From assembly GCA_963741755.1 (NCBI GenBank), contig CAVUJG010000016.1:1-64000 (forward strand): DNA of 64,000 nucleotides, written 5' to 3'. The position numbers and the translations under genes were made by a program. The notes beneath the pieces are model-generated. The model ran no database searches, was not told where the DNA came from, and was given only the letters and a program-made list of their open reading frames with translations. Of the stretch, positions 27,541 to 36,728 are shown one piece after another. Within the stretch, counting starts at the first letter, position 1, and each line of letters opens with the position of its first letter. This stretch comes from Sva-07 sp963741755 (GTDB lineage Bacteria > Actinomycetota > Acidimicrobiia > Acidimicrobiales > Ilumatobacteraceae).

Positions 27541-28773
27541 TCAGAGACGTTCGATGATGGTGGCGGTGCCCATGCCGCCGCCGGTGCACATCGCCACGAG
27601 GCCGGTCTGCAGGTCGCGGCGCTCGAGTTCGTCGAGCAGCGTGCCGATCAGCATCGTGCCGGTGGCCCCGATCGGGTGACCGAGAGCGATCGCGCCGCCG
27701 TTCACGTTGACCTTCAACGGATCGGCCCCGGTGTCACGGAAGAATCGCAACACCACGGAGGCGAAGGCCTCGTTCACCTCGAACAGGTCGATGTCGTCGA
27801 CCGTCATGCCAGCTCGCGCCAGGCATTTGTTGGCCGCCGGGCCGGGGGCGGTGAGCATGATCAGTGGTTCGTCGGCGGCGACGGCCGACATCACGATGCG
27901 CGCCCGCGGGGTGAGCCCGTGCGCCTTGGCGTAGTCGGGCGACGACACGAGCACGGCGCCCGCGCCGTCGACGACACCGGAGCTGTTGCCGGCGTGATGG
28001 ACGTTGTGGAGTTCGACGCCCGGGTACTTCTGTGCCATCAGCTGCGCCATCGTCAGGTCGCTCTGCTCGAACGAGAAGTCGACGAACTTCGTGAAGCTCG
28101 GATGCAACGCCGCCAATCCCTCGGCGGTCGTCTCCGGCCGCGGGTACTCGTCGTGGTCGAGCGCGACCGTGCCATCGTCGTTGCGGATCGTGATCAGGCT
28201 GCGATCGAATCGACCCTCGGCGATCGCGGCTGCAGTTCGCCGCTGGCTCTCGAGGCCGAGTGCATCGACCTCGACCCTGGTGTAGCCGTCGAGCGTGGCG
28301 ATCAGGTCAGCGGACAGACCCTGGGGCACCTGGGGATGCGTTGCGAGGAGATGCTCGTTGTTGGCGTGGAAGCCGTCGGTGCCGTTGCGCGCCGGCCGGC
28401 TCATCGACTCGACACCTGCGCCGATCACGAGGTCCTGGTGTCCGGCGCCGACGCCCATCGCGGCGAACGTGACAGCCTGTTGACCGGAACCGCAGAACCG
28501 GTTGAGCGTCACGCCCGGAACGGAGATCGGCCAGCCGGCGTCGAGCACGGCCATCCGACCGATGTCGTGGGCGTGGTCGCCCGCATGCGAGCCGTTGCCG
28601 CACACGACGTCGTCGACGTCGACGGGGTCGAAGCCGACGCGATCACGAAGCCCGTTGAGTACCTGTCCGAGAATCTTCTGCGGATGCAAGTGAGCCAGAC
28701 TTCCCTTGCCCTGCTTGCCGATGCCGCGCGGTGAACGCACCGCGTCGATGATCCATGCTTCGCCGACTGTCAT
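27541..28773 (-). CDS. Thiolase (acetyl-CoA acyltransferase), FadA-like
   Basis: This 410-residue thiolase has the acyl-enzyme Cys in NRFCGSGQQAVTFAAMG (about residue 93) and the C-terminal catalytic sites GGAIALGHPIGATG (His) and CTGGGMG (Cys). It also has the long loop region GVESMSRPARNGTDGF. Degradative thiolases of fatty-acid or steroid beta-oxidation share this form. It is the first gene of the minus-strand group here, or a single gene: the GH18 gene upstream ends 9 bp before its start, so they may be co-transcribed although functionally unrelated. Confidence 0.92.
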   Translation of the reverse strand: MTVGEAWIIDAVRSPRGIGKQGKGSLAHLHPQKILGQVLNGLRDRVGFDPVDVDDVVCGNGSHAGDHAHDIGRMAVLDAGWPISVPGVTLNRFCGSGQQAVTFAAMGVGAGHQDLVIGAGVESMSRPARNGTDGFHANNEHLLATHPQVPQGLSADLIATLDGYTRVEVDALGLESQRRTAAAIAEGRFDRSLITIRNDDGTVALDHDEYPRPETTAEGLAALHPSFTKFVDFSFEQSDLTMAQLMAQKYPGVELHNVHHAGNSSGVVDGAGAVLVSSPDYAKAHGLTPRARIVMSAVAADEPLIMLTAPGPAANKCLARAGMTVDDIDLFEVNEAFASVVLRFFRDTGADPLKVNVNGGAIALGHPIGATGTMLIGTLLDELERRDLQTGLVAMCTGGGMGTATIIERL

Positions 28774-28782
28774 CTGATCGTT

Positions 28783-30087
28783 CTACTCGGTGATCGTCGT
28801 CGCAGTGGGATCGGCGACCGTCGGCAGAATCGCGTCCCACACCTCCGGGTCGTCGAACCCGAACGCCCACAGCGCCACGCCGTCGAGCCGATACTGCCGA
28901 GCGAGATCCATGCGCAGGGCGATCCCGTCGCCATCGACGTAGTGCACCTGGCGCGTCTGGACGCAGGTCGTGATGCCGTCGCTGACCTCGAGCTCGTACT
29001 CGAACTCCCACTCGCCCGTCGCATCGACCGGAACCGGGGTGGCCCCTCGCCGTTCGATCAGTTCGTCGACCGAGCGCGCCGACACACTCGTGCGGCCCGG
29101 GACATCCTCGGCCGGACACACACCGGTGGTGCGCACCGGCCAGTTGCGTCCGTACGCAGGCAGCCCGAGCACGAGCTTGTCCGGCGAACCGGTCGCCTCG
29201 ATGGCACCAGTGATCGCCGATTCGACCCACTCGAGGGGAGCGATCGGACCGGGCTGCGACACCGAGTAGTCGTACGTCATCATCCGGATGCGGTCGACGT
29301 GCTCGATGATGGCCCCGTAGTCGTAGACCCAGAAGCCGCTTTCGTCGGTCTGGCCGTCGTCGTACACCGGCGGGATGCTCACGGTGAGGGATCGCCCATC
29401 AGCGTGCAGCGCTGCGGCCAACTCCTCGATGAACGCCACCCAGTTCGGCCTCGTGGCCGACCAGGTGTCGCGCCCGTCGGCGAATGCGAACTGTTCGTAG
29501 TCGATGTCGATGCCGTCGTAGCCACCATCGGAGGCGAACGCCCGGATCGCTTCGACGTGTTGCGCTCGCGTCGTCGGATCGGCGAGGATCGCCGCCATCT
29601 CTCCGGCGGGCAGTGCGTCGATGATCGACGGCAGCACGTCGACGTCGAGCCCCTTGACCGTGTCCATGAACTCGGCGGTCAACTCCGCGGACGCGTTCGG
29701 ATCGACCACGATCTGGTCGACGCCAACGGCGTTGAACCAGAACGGAGACACCTCACGCATCGACGGCACGCGCTGTCGAGCGTCAGGCAGCGACGCATCG
29801 AGCCCCCAGTAGGGCACCCAGGCGTCGAGCGGGATGTCGGGCTTGGGCGGCGGCGGCGGTTCCTCGTTGGTCGCCACGTACACGGCCGCGCCAGCAACAC
29901 CGAGCAGCACCACCACGAGTGTGCCGAGCACGAGCAGCCGTCGCCGGCGTGCTGGCGGCGAATCGTCGAGCGGTGTGTCGTCGAGCGCGCGATCAGCGGG
30001 AGCGGAGTCGACGGAGGTCGGCGACTCCGAGACCGACGAGCGAGTCGACGAGGGTGAGCCCGGGGGCGGCTGCGACGGGGACGACAT
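28783..30087 (-). CDS. Membrane-anchored glycoside hydrolase family 18 protein
   Basis: The 434-residue product has a Ser/Pro-rich cytoplasmic N-terminus, an RRRR stop signal and a transmembrane helix (LLVLGTLVVVLLGVAGAAVYVA, about 52-73). The outside domain is a GH18 TIM barrel: WVPYWGLD at the start, YDGIDIDYEQF carrying the catalytic DxxDxDxE Glu, MMTYDYS, and ALWAFGFDDPEVW at the end. It resembles spore-cortex/peptidoglycan-type GH18 proteins (SleL-like) more than chitinases, so cleavage of cell-wall sugars is likely. With start ATG 30087 it overlaps the HAD gene by 95 bp; a GTG inside the variable N-terminus would reduce this. Confidence 0.85.
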   Translation of the reverse strand: MSSPSQPPPGSPSSTRSSVSESPTSVDSAPADRALDDTPLDDSPPARRRRLLVLGTLVVVLLGVAGAAVYVATNEEPPPPPKPDIPLDAWVPYWGLDASLPDARQRVPSMREVSPFWFNAVGVDQIVVDPNASAELTAEFMDTVKGLDVDVLPSIIDALPAGEMAAILADPTTRAQHVEAIRAFASDGGYDGIDIDYEQFAFADGRDTWSATRPNWVAFIEELAAALHADGRSLTVSIPPVYDDGQTDESGFWVYDYGAIIEHVDRIRMMTYDYSVSQPGPIAPLEWVESAITGAIEATGSPDKLVLGLPAYGRNWPVRTTGVCPAEDVPGRTSVSARSVDELIERRGATPVPVDATGEWEFEYELEVSDGITTCVQTRQVHYVDGDGIALRMDLARQYRLDGVALWAFGFDDPEVWDAILPTVADPTATTITE

Positions 30088-30646
30088 GGGGGACCCCCAG
30101 CGTCGCACAACCGGCCGCCAGCGCAGAGGCAACCCCGGTCGGCGAATCCTCGATCGCTACGCAGTCCGCCGGGTCGACACCGAGCGCCGCGGCGGCCGCA
30201 AGATACGGCTCGGGATCCGGCTTGCCGTTGGAAACCTCGTCGCCAGTGATCGAGGTCACGAACGAGCCAGTGGGCGCCGACGCAATGACTGCTTCAGCGA
30301 GGCGGCGCCACGACATCGTCACCATGACACACGGGATCTTCGCGGCGACGCAGTCGGCCAACAGCTCGGGTGCGCCCGGCCTCCACGGCAACGCCTGCGC
30401 AACTCGGGCGATGACGCTCTGGAGCAGCCGATCGACGACCTGGTCGGGCTCGAGCCGCACACCGCCACGGGTTCGCAGCTCGTGCGCCGAGTCGAGCAGG
30501 TCGAAGCCGACGAGCGACAGCGCATCAGCTTCGGTCCACGTGCCGTCGAACTCGGCGACCAGCTCGAACTCGGCCTCGAACCAGTACGGCTCGGTGTCGA
30601 CGAGCGTGCCGTCCATGTCCCACAGGACAGCGGCGGGAAACGTCAC
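29993..30646 (-). CDS. HAD-superfamily phosphatase (beta-phosphoglucomutase-like)
   Basis: The 217-residue HAD hydrolase has motif I LWDMDGTLVDTEP (nucleophile Asp10), motif II VTMS (about residue 108), the Lys motif GKPDPEPYL, and motif III ECVAIEDSPTGVASALAAGC in the form CVAIEDSPTG. The helical cap of subclass I lies between. The substrate is unknown; sugar phosphates are typical. The GTG start (30646) overlaps the ccr stop by four bases, so translation is coupled to crotonyl-CoA carboxylase/reductase, and the C-terminus overlaps the GH18 gene by up to 95 bp. Confidence 0.88.
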   Translation of the reverse strand: MTFPAAVLWDMDGTLVDTEPYWFEAEFELVAEFDGTWTEADALSLVGFDLLDSAHELRTRGGVRLEPDQVVDRLLQSVIARVAQALPWRPGAPELLADCVAAKIPCVMVTMSWRRLAEAVIASAPTGSFVTSITGDEVSNGKPDPEPYLAAAAALGVDPADCVAIEDSPTGVASALAAGCATLGVPHVVPVAAAPGLTLVDSLVGLGVADLRRLRSR

Positions 30647-31980
30647 GCGCTGCGGAAGACGGTGATCTTGTCTTCGCCGATGCGCTCGCGCTTCTCGGGG
30701 TCGGAGATCCCGAGGCCCTCGGACGGAGCGAGGCACAGCACCCCGAGCTTGCCGTCGGCTTCGTTGTGGTGAACGGCCAGCGATGCTTCGCCGACCTGAT
30801 CGAGCGAGTAGGTCTTCGTGAGCAGCGGCTGGATCTTGCCCTGGTCGAGGAGCTTGTTCGCCGCATACGACTCGGCGTAGTTCGCGAAGTGCGAACCGAT
30901 CAGCTTCTTCAACTTCATCCAGAAGTGACGGTTGTCGAACTCGACCATGTAGCCGGACGTGGCTGCACAGGTGACGACTGTTCCGCCACGCTTGACGGCG
31001 AACACCGACGCACCCATCGTCGACCGGCCGGGGTGTTCGAACACGATGTCGACGTCCTCGCCGTTGTTGAGCTCGCGGATCTTCTTGCCGAACCGGCGCC
31101 ACTCGGACTCGTCCTGGGTGTTCTCGTCGGACCAGAACTCGTACTTCTCGGCGCGTCGATCGATGACGGCCTCGCACCCCATCCGGTTGAGGAGCGCGGC
31201 CCGCTCAGGCGAGGAGACCACACCGATCGGCGTGCCGCCGCCGTTGAGGACGTACTGCACGGCGTAGCCGCCGATACCACCGGTGGCGCCCCAGATCAGC
31301 ACGCTGTCACCCTGCGTCATGCGGGCGCCGTTCTCGCTGACGAGCATGCGGTACGAGGTGGAGCTGCACAGGGCGTTGACCGCCGACTCCTCCCAGGTGA
31401 GGTGCGTCGGCTTGGGCATCAGCTGGTTCGCCTTGACCACGGACAGGTCGGCGAGCGCACCGAAGTTGGTCTCGAAACCCCAGATCAGCTGGTTGGTCGC
31501 GAGCATCGAGTCGTTGTGGGCGCTGGGGTCCTGATCATCGACGTAGTTGCAGTGCACCGTGACGTGATCGCCCGGCTTCCAGTTACGAACCGCCGACCCC
31601 ACGCGCAGCACGACAGCGGACGCGTCGGAACCCACGACGTGGTACGGCAGCGCGTGGCGCTTGCCCCACTCGTTCTGGCGTCCCATCTTGTCGAGGAACC
31701 CGAACGTCGGCAGCGGCTCGAAGATCGAGGTCCACACCGTGTTGAAGTTGATGCTCGACGCCATCACGGCGATGTAGACCTCGTCGGGCGCGATCTCCGG
31801 TGTGGCCACCTCGTCGACGTGCAACGACTTGCGGGGATCCTTGTCCCACGAGTCGACCCCTTCGAACATCGCCGTGTCCTCGCGCCGGACGAACGCCGCC
31901 CGATAGCTCTCGGGAATCGGGAGGTTGGCGATCTCGTCGCCGCTGGCACCGGACTGGATGGCCTCGAGGATCTCCTGCAT
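30643..31980 (-). CDS. ccr: Crotonyl-CoA carboxylase/reductase
   Basis: The 445-residue MDR-family enzyme reductively carboxylates crotonyl-CoA to ethylmalonyl-CoA with NADPH and CO2, the key step of the ethylmalonyl-CoA pathway for acetate assimilation. Family marks are SSINFNTVWTSIFEP, the N-terminal domain HCNYVDDQDPSAHNDSM, LIWGFETNFGALADL (Phe-Glu of the CO2 pocket), Rossmann GATGGIGGYAVQYVLNGG, and IGSHFANY with the likely CO2-binding His. The length is typical. It is divergent from an acetoacetyl-CoA thiolase gene, which would make the acetoacetyl-CoA entering the pathway; acetoacetyl-CoA reductase and crotonase are not in the window. Confidence 0.95.
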   Translation of the reverse strand: MQEILEAIQSGASGDEIANLPIPESYRAAFVRREDTAMFEGVDSWDKDPRKSLHVDEVATPEIAPDEVYIAVMASSINFNTVWTSIFEPLPTFGFLDKMGRQNEWGKRHALPYHVVGSDASAVVLRVGSAVRNWKPGDHVTVHCNYVDDQDPSAHNDSMLATNQLIWGFETNFGALADLSVVKANQLMPKPTHLTWEESAVNALCSSTSYRMLVSENGARMTQGDSVLIWGATGGIGGYAVQYVLNGGGTPIGVVSSPERAALLNRMGCEAVIDRRAEKYEFWSDENTQDESEWRRFGKKIRELNNGEDVDIVFEHPGRSTMGASVFAVKRGGTVVTCAATSGYMVEFDNRHFWMKLKKLIGSHFANYAESYAANKLLDQGKIQPLLTKTYSLDQVGEASLAVHHNEADGKLGVLCLAPSEGLGISDPEKRERIGEDKITVFRSA

Positions 31981-32052
31981 GGCGCGCAAGGTTACTGATC
32001 GGTAATCGCGACGGACAAAGCGAGCCCCACCGTCGCCCTCGCCACCATCTCG

Positions 32053-32106
32053 CCCGAAAATGCATGGATCTGCTCGCTCAGCGCGCGGATCCAGGCATTT
32101 TTCGGG
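32053..32106. promoter_or_regulatory. Long imperfect palindrome in the ccr / thiolase divergent region
   Basis: The arms CCCGAAAATGCaTGG (32053-32067) and CCAgGCATTTTTCGGG (32091-32106) are complementary with one bulge, and GGATC/GGATCC extends the stem inward. It sits between two divergent starts, where a terminator is not needed, so an operator or an RNA leader structure is more likely. The arms and spacer resemble in build, not in sequence, the other intergenic palindromes of the window. Confidence 0.6.
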
Positions 32107-32122
32107 GGTTGGGGGATGGGGG

Positions 32123-32128
32123 TAGCGT
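32123..32128 (+). promoter_or_regulatory. Possible -10 box for leaderless thiolase mRNA
   Basis: TAGCGT fits the actinobacterial TANNNT -10 pattern and ends six bases before the ATG at 32135, which has no clear Shine-Dalgarno. This spacing is typical for leaderless transcripts. No matching -35 is obvious. Confidence 0.35.
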
Positions 32129-32134
32129 TTGTGT

Positions 32135-33325
<1,191 letters not shown>

Positions 33326-33669
33326 CCACGACCTGACCACGACCTGACCACGGTCCTCCCACGGGAAGCTCCACCTGGCTTCAACGCGCCACCGTTTCTG
33401 GCACACCGATCACCACTATGGGTGATTGACACACCACTACTGGTCGATATACTGACACCAGCGACGACTTGTGTTACGAACTCTTGACGTCCCACTCCGA
33501 TTTCTGTAACGTAACCGCAACAACTTGATCGAGCGAGCGCAATTCCGGCTCGCCCCCTTCTGGGGCATCATCGAAACGAATCGGCCCGTCCGCCCGCTAC
33601 CGATTCGTGGAGATGGTGCCCCAGTTCAGTTTTCGTTCCGCAGTGACGGGGCGTGGGCCGAAACGGGCG
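33326..33669. other. Intergenic region with promoter-like signals and a hairpin but no protein gene
   Basis: This 344-bp gap separates the thiolase stop from the recR stop. It begins with the direct repeat noted above, then has a plus-strand promoter-like sequence (33426-33453) and a second TTGACG near 33484. A GC stem GCGAGC / GGCTCGC lies near 33533-33553, followed by a C/T-rich run. Composition is less GC-rich than the neighbours between 33405 and 33530. A small RNA or an antisense transcript to recR is possible; no open frame here looks real. Confidence 0.4.
33426..33453 (+). promoter_or_regulatory. Consensus-like sigma-70 promoter without a downstream gene
   Basis: TTGACA (33426-33431), a 16-bp spacer and TATACT (33448-33453) is the closest match to a housekeeping promoter consensus that I noticed in the window. 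It points toward the 3' end of recR, which lies on the opposite strand. Confidence 0.5.
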
Positions 33670-34275
33670 TCAGTCGACGTTGCGGCGGCCCTCGATGGCT
33701 CGCCCGAGCGTGAGTTCGTCGGCGTACTCGAGGTCGCCTCCCACCGGCAGGCCGCTGGCGATCCGAGTGACCGTCAGCCCGATCGGCTTCAACAGCCGCG
33801 CGAGATACATCGCAGTGACTTCACCTTCGGTGTTCGGGTTCGTGCACAGGATGATCTCCTGCACGCCTTCGGGGTCGATCCGAGCGACCAACTCGCGGAT
33901 CTTCAACTGTTCGGGACCGATGCCCTCCAGCGGGCTCATGGCTCCGAGCAGCACGTGGTAGCGCCCGCGGAACTCACCGGTGCGTTCGATCGCCACGATG
34001 TCGCGCGATTCCTCGACCACACACAGCATCGACGAATCACGCGTGTCGTCGTTGCAGATCGGACACAGCACGTCGTCGGCCACGTTGAAGCATCGCTCGC
34101 AGAAGCGGACGCGGGCCTTGGCATCGGTGATCGCGAAGGCAAGGCGCGTGGCATCGTCGACGGGAACCTTGAGGAGATGGAACGCGATGCGCTGGGCCGA
34201 CTTCGGGCCGATCCCGGGCAGGCGGCCGAGTTCGTCGATCAACGACTGGACGGGAGCGGTGTAGTTGCCGGCCAT
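33670..34275 (-). CDS. recR: Recombination mediator protein RecR
   Basis: The 201-residue protein acts with RecO/RecF in loading RecA at gaps. It has the helix-hairpin-helix LGRLPGIGPKSAQRIAFHLL, a four-Cys zinc finger (CERC...CPIC, about 58-72), a TOPRIM domain (LCVVEESRDIVAIERTGEFRGRYHVL) and the Walker-B-like C-terminal segment GLPVGGDLEYADELTLGRA. It starts ten bases after the dnaX stop, forming the classic dnaX-recR pair; the small DNA-binding gene ybaB/ebfC that usually stands between them is absent. Confidence 0.97.
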   Translation of the reverse strand: MAGNYTAPVQSLIDELGRLPGIGPKSAQRIAFHLLKVPVDDATRLAFAITDAKARVRFCERCFNVADDVLCPICNDDTRDSSMLCVVEESRDIVAIERTGEFRGRYHVLLGAMSPLEGIGPEQLKIRELVARIDPEGVQEIILCTNPNTEGEVTAMYLARLLKPIGLTVTRIASGLPVGGDLEYADELTLGRAIEGRRNVD

Positions 34276-34285
34276 CAGCGGTCGA

Positions 34286-36181
34286 TCATCCAGCTTCTTC
34301 GATCAACTCGGAACCGGGAAACGCCTCCGCCAGCCGATCGATCGGCGACTTCACCGACTCGGGCGGCGCGTCGGTCAGATCGTCGAGGTCGACCTCGTCA
34401 TCGTCGGGGAGCTCGTCCAATCCAGTCACGACGCCAAGATCGTCGACGGCCCCCCCGGCGGCGGCAGCGGCCAGACCTCGCTCGCGGGGCGACGACGTCT
34501 CGACGGCCTCGGCGCCGTCGTGCGTTGCCCGCTCGCTGGTCGGCTCCTGGGCAGGCGCTGTTGCGCCGCTCGCTGTCGGATCGGCGCTGGTTCGTGCGCT
34601 CGATCCGGCGCCGCCCGCACCGCCACCGCCGCCATCATCGATCAGTTCGACTGCGACCGGGCCGCCGACAAACGCAGCAAGCGCCGACTCGACGACCGTG
34701 CGCTGTTCCTCGCATTTCGCGCGATGGACCGCGTTCGGCACCGACAACGTGAGCGTCGAGTCGGTGCTGCGAATGAAGCCCGCCGGGCCGTAGACCGCGC
34801 GCGCCATGCCCCGCAACGCTGGGCGGATCGTGTTCTCCCAGACGTCCGCAGTGATGTTGGTCCTCGATGCAGCAGGTGCAGCGGCGGCCGCAGGTTCCGT
34901 CGCGGTGTCGGCGGGCGTGGGCACCGTGGCCGGCGCGCCGGGTTCGGCAGCGGCCGGTTCAGGCGTGCCGGTTTCCGGCGCAGCGTTCGTGCTGGGCCGA
35001 GCTCGGCCACCGAGCGCCGCGCGCCCCGTGGCCGGGTCGCGTGGCGCCGGCGCCTTCTCGACGGGCGCCGCGACGACGCCAGCGGCGACCTGGCGTTCGA
35101 GACGTTCGAGACGCTGCAACAACGCTGCGGTGTCGCCGCCCGCACTGTCGGCGGTGAGTTGCACGGTGGCCACGTCGAGCAGCACACGAGGGTCCGGAGC
35201 GTGGCGCATCTCCGACAACGACGCTCCGAGCAGTTCGATGCCACGCACCAGCCCCGCTGCTCCGAGCCGTTGCGACTGAGCGGCGAGCCCATCGAGCTGA
35301 TTCGACGGGATCTGCACGAGTTCGGGCGCCATCAAGGCGAGGAACCCGTTGCGGAGGAACGCGATCAACTCCTCGGTGAGCGTTCTCGGGTCCATCCCGG
35401 CCGAGATCGCATGCGCGACCACCGTGAGCGCACGTCCGGGGTCGCGATCGATCATCGACTCGACGAACTCGTCGAGCGGCACGATCTGCATCCCCTCGTC
35501 GCCGGTGCTCGCCAGCAACTCGAGCGCCGACAAGGTGTCACGTGCTGAACCTCCGCCCCGACTCAAGGCCTGCTCGAACGACGCTTCGCTCAGCTCGAGC
35601 CCGGCGTCCGCCGCGACCCAGCGCACGTGCTCGGCAAGCGTGTCGGCCGGCAGGAGATGGAACTGGAGGTGCTGCGTCCGGCTTCGAATGGTGTCGGACA
35701 TCTTCTGGGGATCGGTCGTGGCCAACACGAACACGACGTGCGGCGGCGGCTCCTCCAACGTCTTGAGCAGCGCTGCCTCGGCCGGCTTGGTCAGCATGTG
35801 GACCTCGTCGAGGATGTACACCTTGTGTCGCCCTGGCGTGCCGAGCGACGCCTTCTCGATGAGGTCGCGCATCGCCTCGACGCCGTTGTTGCTCGCCGCG
35901 TCGAGTTCGTGCACGTCGTAGCTCACACCGCGTTCGACGGCCAGGCACGACTCGCACTCGCAACACGGCTCGCCGTCCTGCGGGTTCTCGCAGTTGAGCA
36001 CCTTGGCGAGGATGCGCGCCGATGTGGTCTTGCCGGTGCCACGCGGACCCGAGAAGAGATAGGCCTGACCTTCACGACCTTCGGCCACCGACGTGCGCAG
36101 CGCTCGCACCACGTGGTCCTGGCCCTTGAGCTCGCTGAAGCGGCGGGGCCGGTAGCGGCGGTAGAGCGACTGGGTGGCCAT
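34286..36181 (-). CDS. dnaX: DNA polymerase III subunits gamma/tau
   Basis: The 631-residue clamp-loader motor begins SLYRRYRPRRFSELKGQDHVVRAL. It has Walker A FSGPRGTGKTTSARILA, a zinc-binding CCECESC module, Walker B VYILDEVHML, sensor LEEPPPHVVFVLATTD and the SRC-like RSRTQHLQFH. Residues from about 380 to 480 are an Ala/Pro-rich linker; the tau-like C-terminus ends with an acidic region (DDDEVDLDDLTD). ATG 36181 was chosen over an upstream in-frame ATG at 36244 because it directly precedes the conserved block. No slippery sequence for a separate gamma form was noticed. Confidence 0.96.
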   Translation of the reverse strand: MATQSLYRRYRPRRFSELKGQDHVVRALRTSVAEGREGQAYLFSGPRGTGKTTSARILAKVLNCENPQDGEPCCECESCLAVERGVSYDVHELDAASNNGVEAMRDLIEKASLGTPGRHKVYILDEVHMLTKPAEAALLKTLEEPPPHVVFVLATTDPQKMSDTIRSRTQHLQFHLLPADTLAEHVRWVAADAGLELSEASFEQALSRGGGSARDTLSALELLASTGDEGMQIVPLDEFVESMIDRDPGRALTVVAHAISAGMDPRTLTEELIAFLRNGFLALMAPELVQIPSNQLDGLAAQSQRLGAAGLVRGIELLGASLSEMRHAPDPRVLLDVATVQLTADSAGGDTAALLQRLERLERQVAAGVVAAPVEKAPAPRDPATGRAALGGRARPSTNAAPETGTPEPAAAEPGAPATVPTPADTATEPAAAAAPAASRTNITADVWENTIRPALRGMARAVYGPAGFIRSTDSTLTLSVPNAVHRAKCEEQRTVVESALAAFVGGPVAVELIDDGGGGGAGGAGSSARTSADPTASGATAPAQEPTSERATHDGAEAVETSSPRERGLAAAAAGGAVDDLGVVTGLDELPDDDEVDLDDLTDAPPESVKSPIDRLAEAFPGSELIEEAG

Positions 36182-36243
36182 CGCGGCCACGATAGCGATC
36201 GAGTCGCGTCCGCCCGCGTGCTCCGACTCGTAGCATCGTTTCA

Positions 36244-36678
36244 ATGCGAGTCAGCGTGGTCGCCTTCTGCATCGCACTCCTCGCCGCCTGCGGGAGCGAG
36301 GCCGCGCCGCTCACGGAGGCGGACTATCTCGCCGATCTGCAGTCGATCTGCGTCGACACGACGGCGACACTCGACGCGATCCCGCAACCACCCGAGCAGA
36401 TCTCCGTCGCCGACTTCGCCACGAGTGCGGCAGGGGCGCTCGACAACGAGGCTGAGCAGGCGCGAGCCCTCGGCGTTCCCGACGAGGTCGCCAGTGATCA
36501 CCGGGCCTTCGTCCGCAACACCGACGAACAAGTGGCCGCCTGGCGGGCGATCGCAACGGTCGGCGACGACAGCGCACGACTCGACGAACTCACGGTCCGC
36601 ATCGGTGAGTTGGTCCGCGGTCGCAACGACCTCGTCGACGAGATGGGTGCAACCGGTTGCCGACGCGGCGACGTGTAG
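36244..36678 (+). CDS. Small lipoprotein of unknown function
   Basis: The 144-residue product has a short signal with lipobox LAAC (residues 13-16: MRVSVVAFCIALLAAC) and a mature helical domain of about 125 residues with two further Cys (ICVDTT, TGCRRGDV) that could form a disulfide. No family was recognised. It is divergent from dnaX (62 bp) and 50 bp before the CopC-CopD fusion gene. Confidence 0.7.
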   Translation: MRVSVVAFCIALLAACGSEAAPLTEADYLADLQSICVDTTATLDAIPQPPEQISVADFATSAAGALDNEAEQARALGVPDEVASDHRAFVRNTDEQVAAWRAIATVGDDSARLDELTVRIGELVRGRNDLVDEMGATGCRRGDV

Positions 36679-36728
36679 AGCGAGGTGCCCGGGCTGATGG
36701 TCGACCGGGCAACTAGCCTCGGGCGATC

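Noticed and set aside
33607..34752. Plus-strand frame over recR and the dnaX end
   Set aside because: Arg-rich shadow with no ribosome site, although a promoter-like sequence lies upstream.
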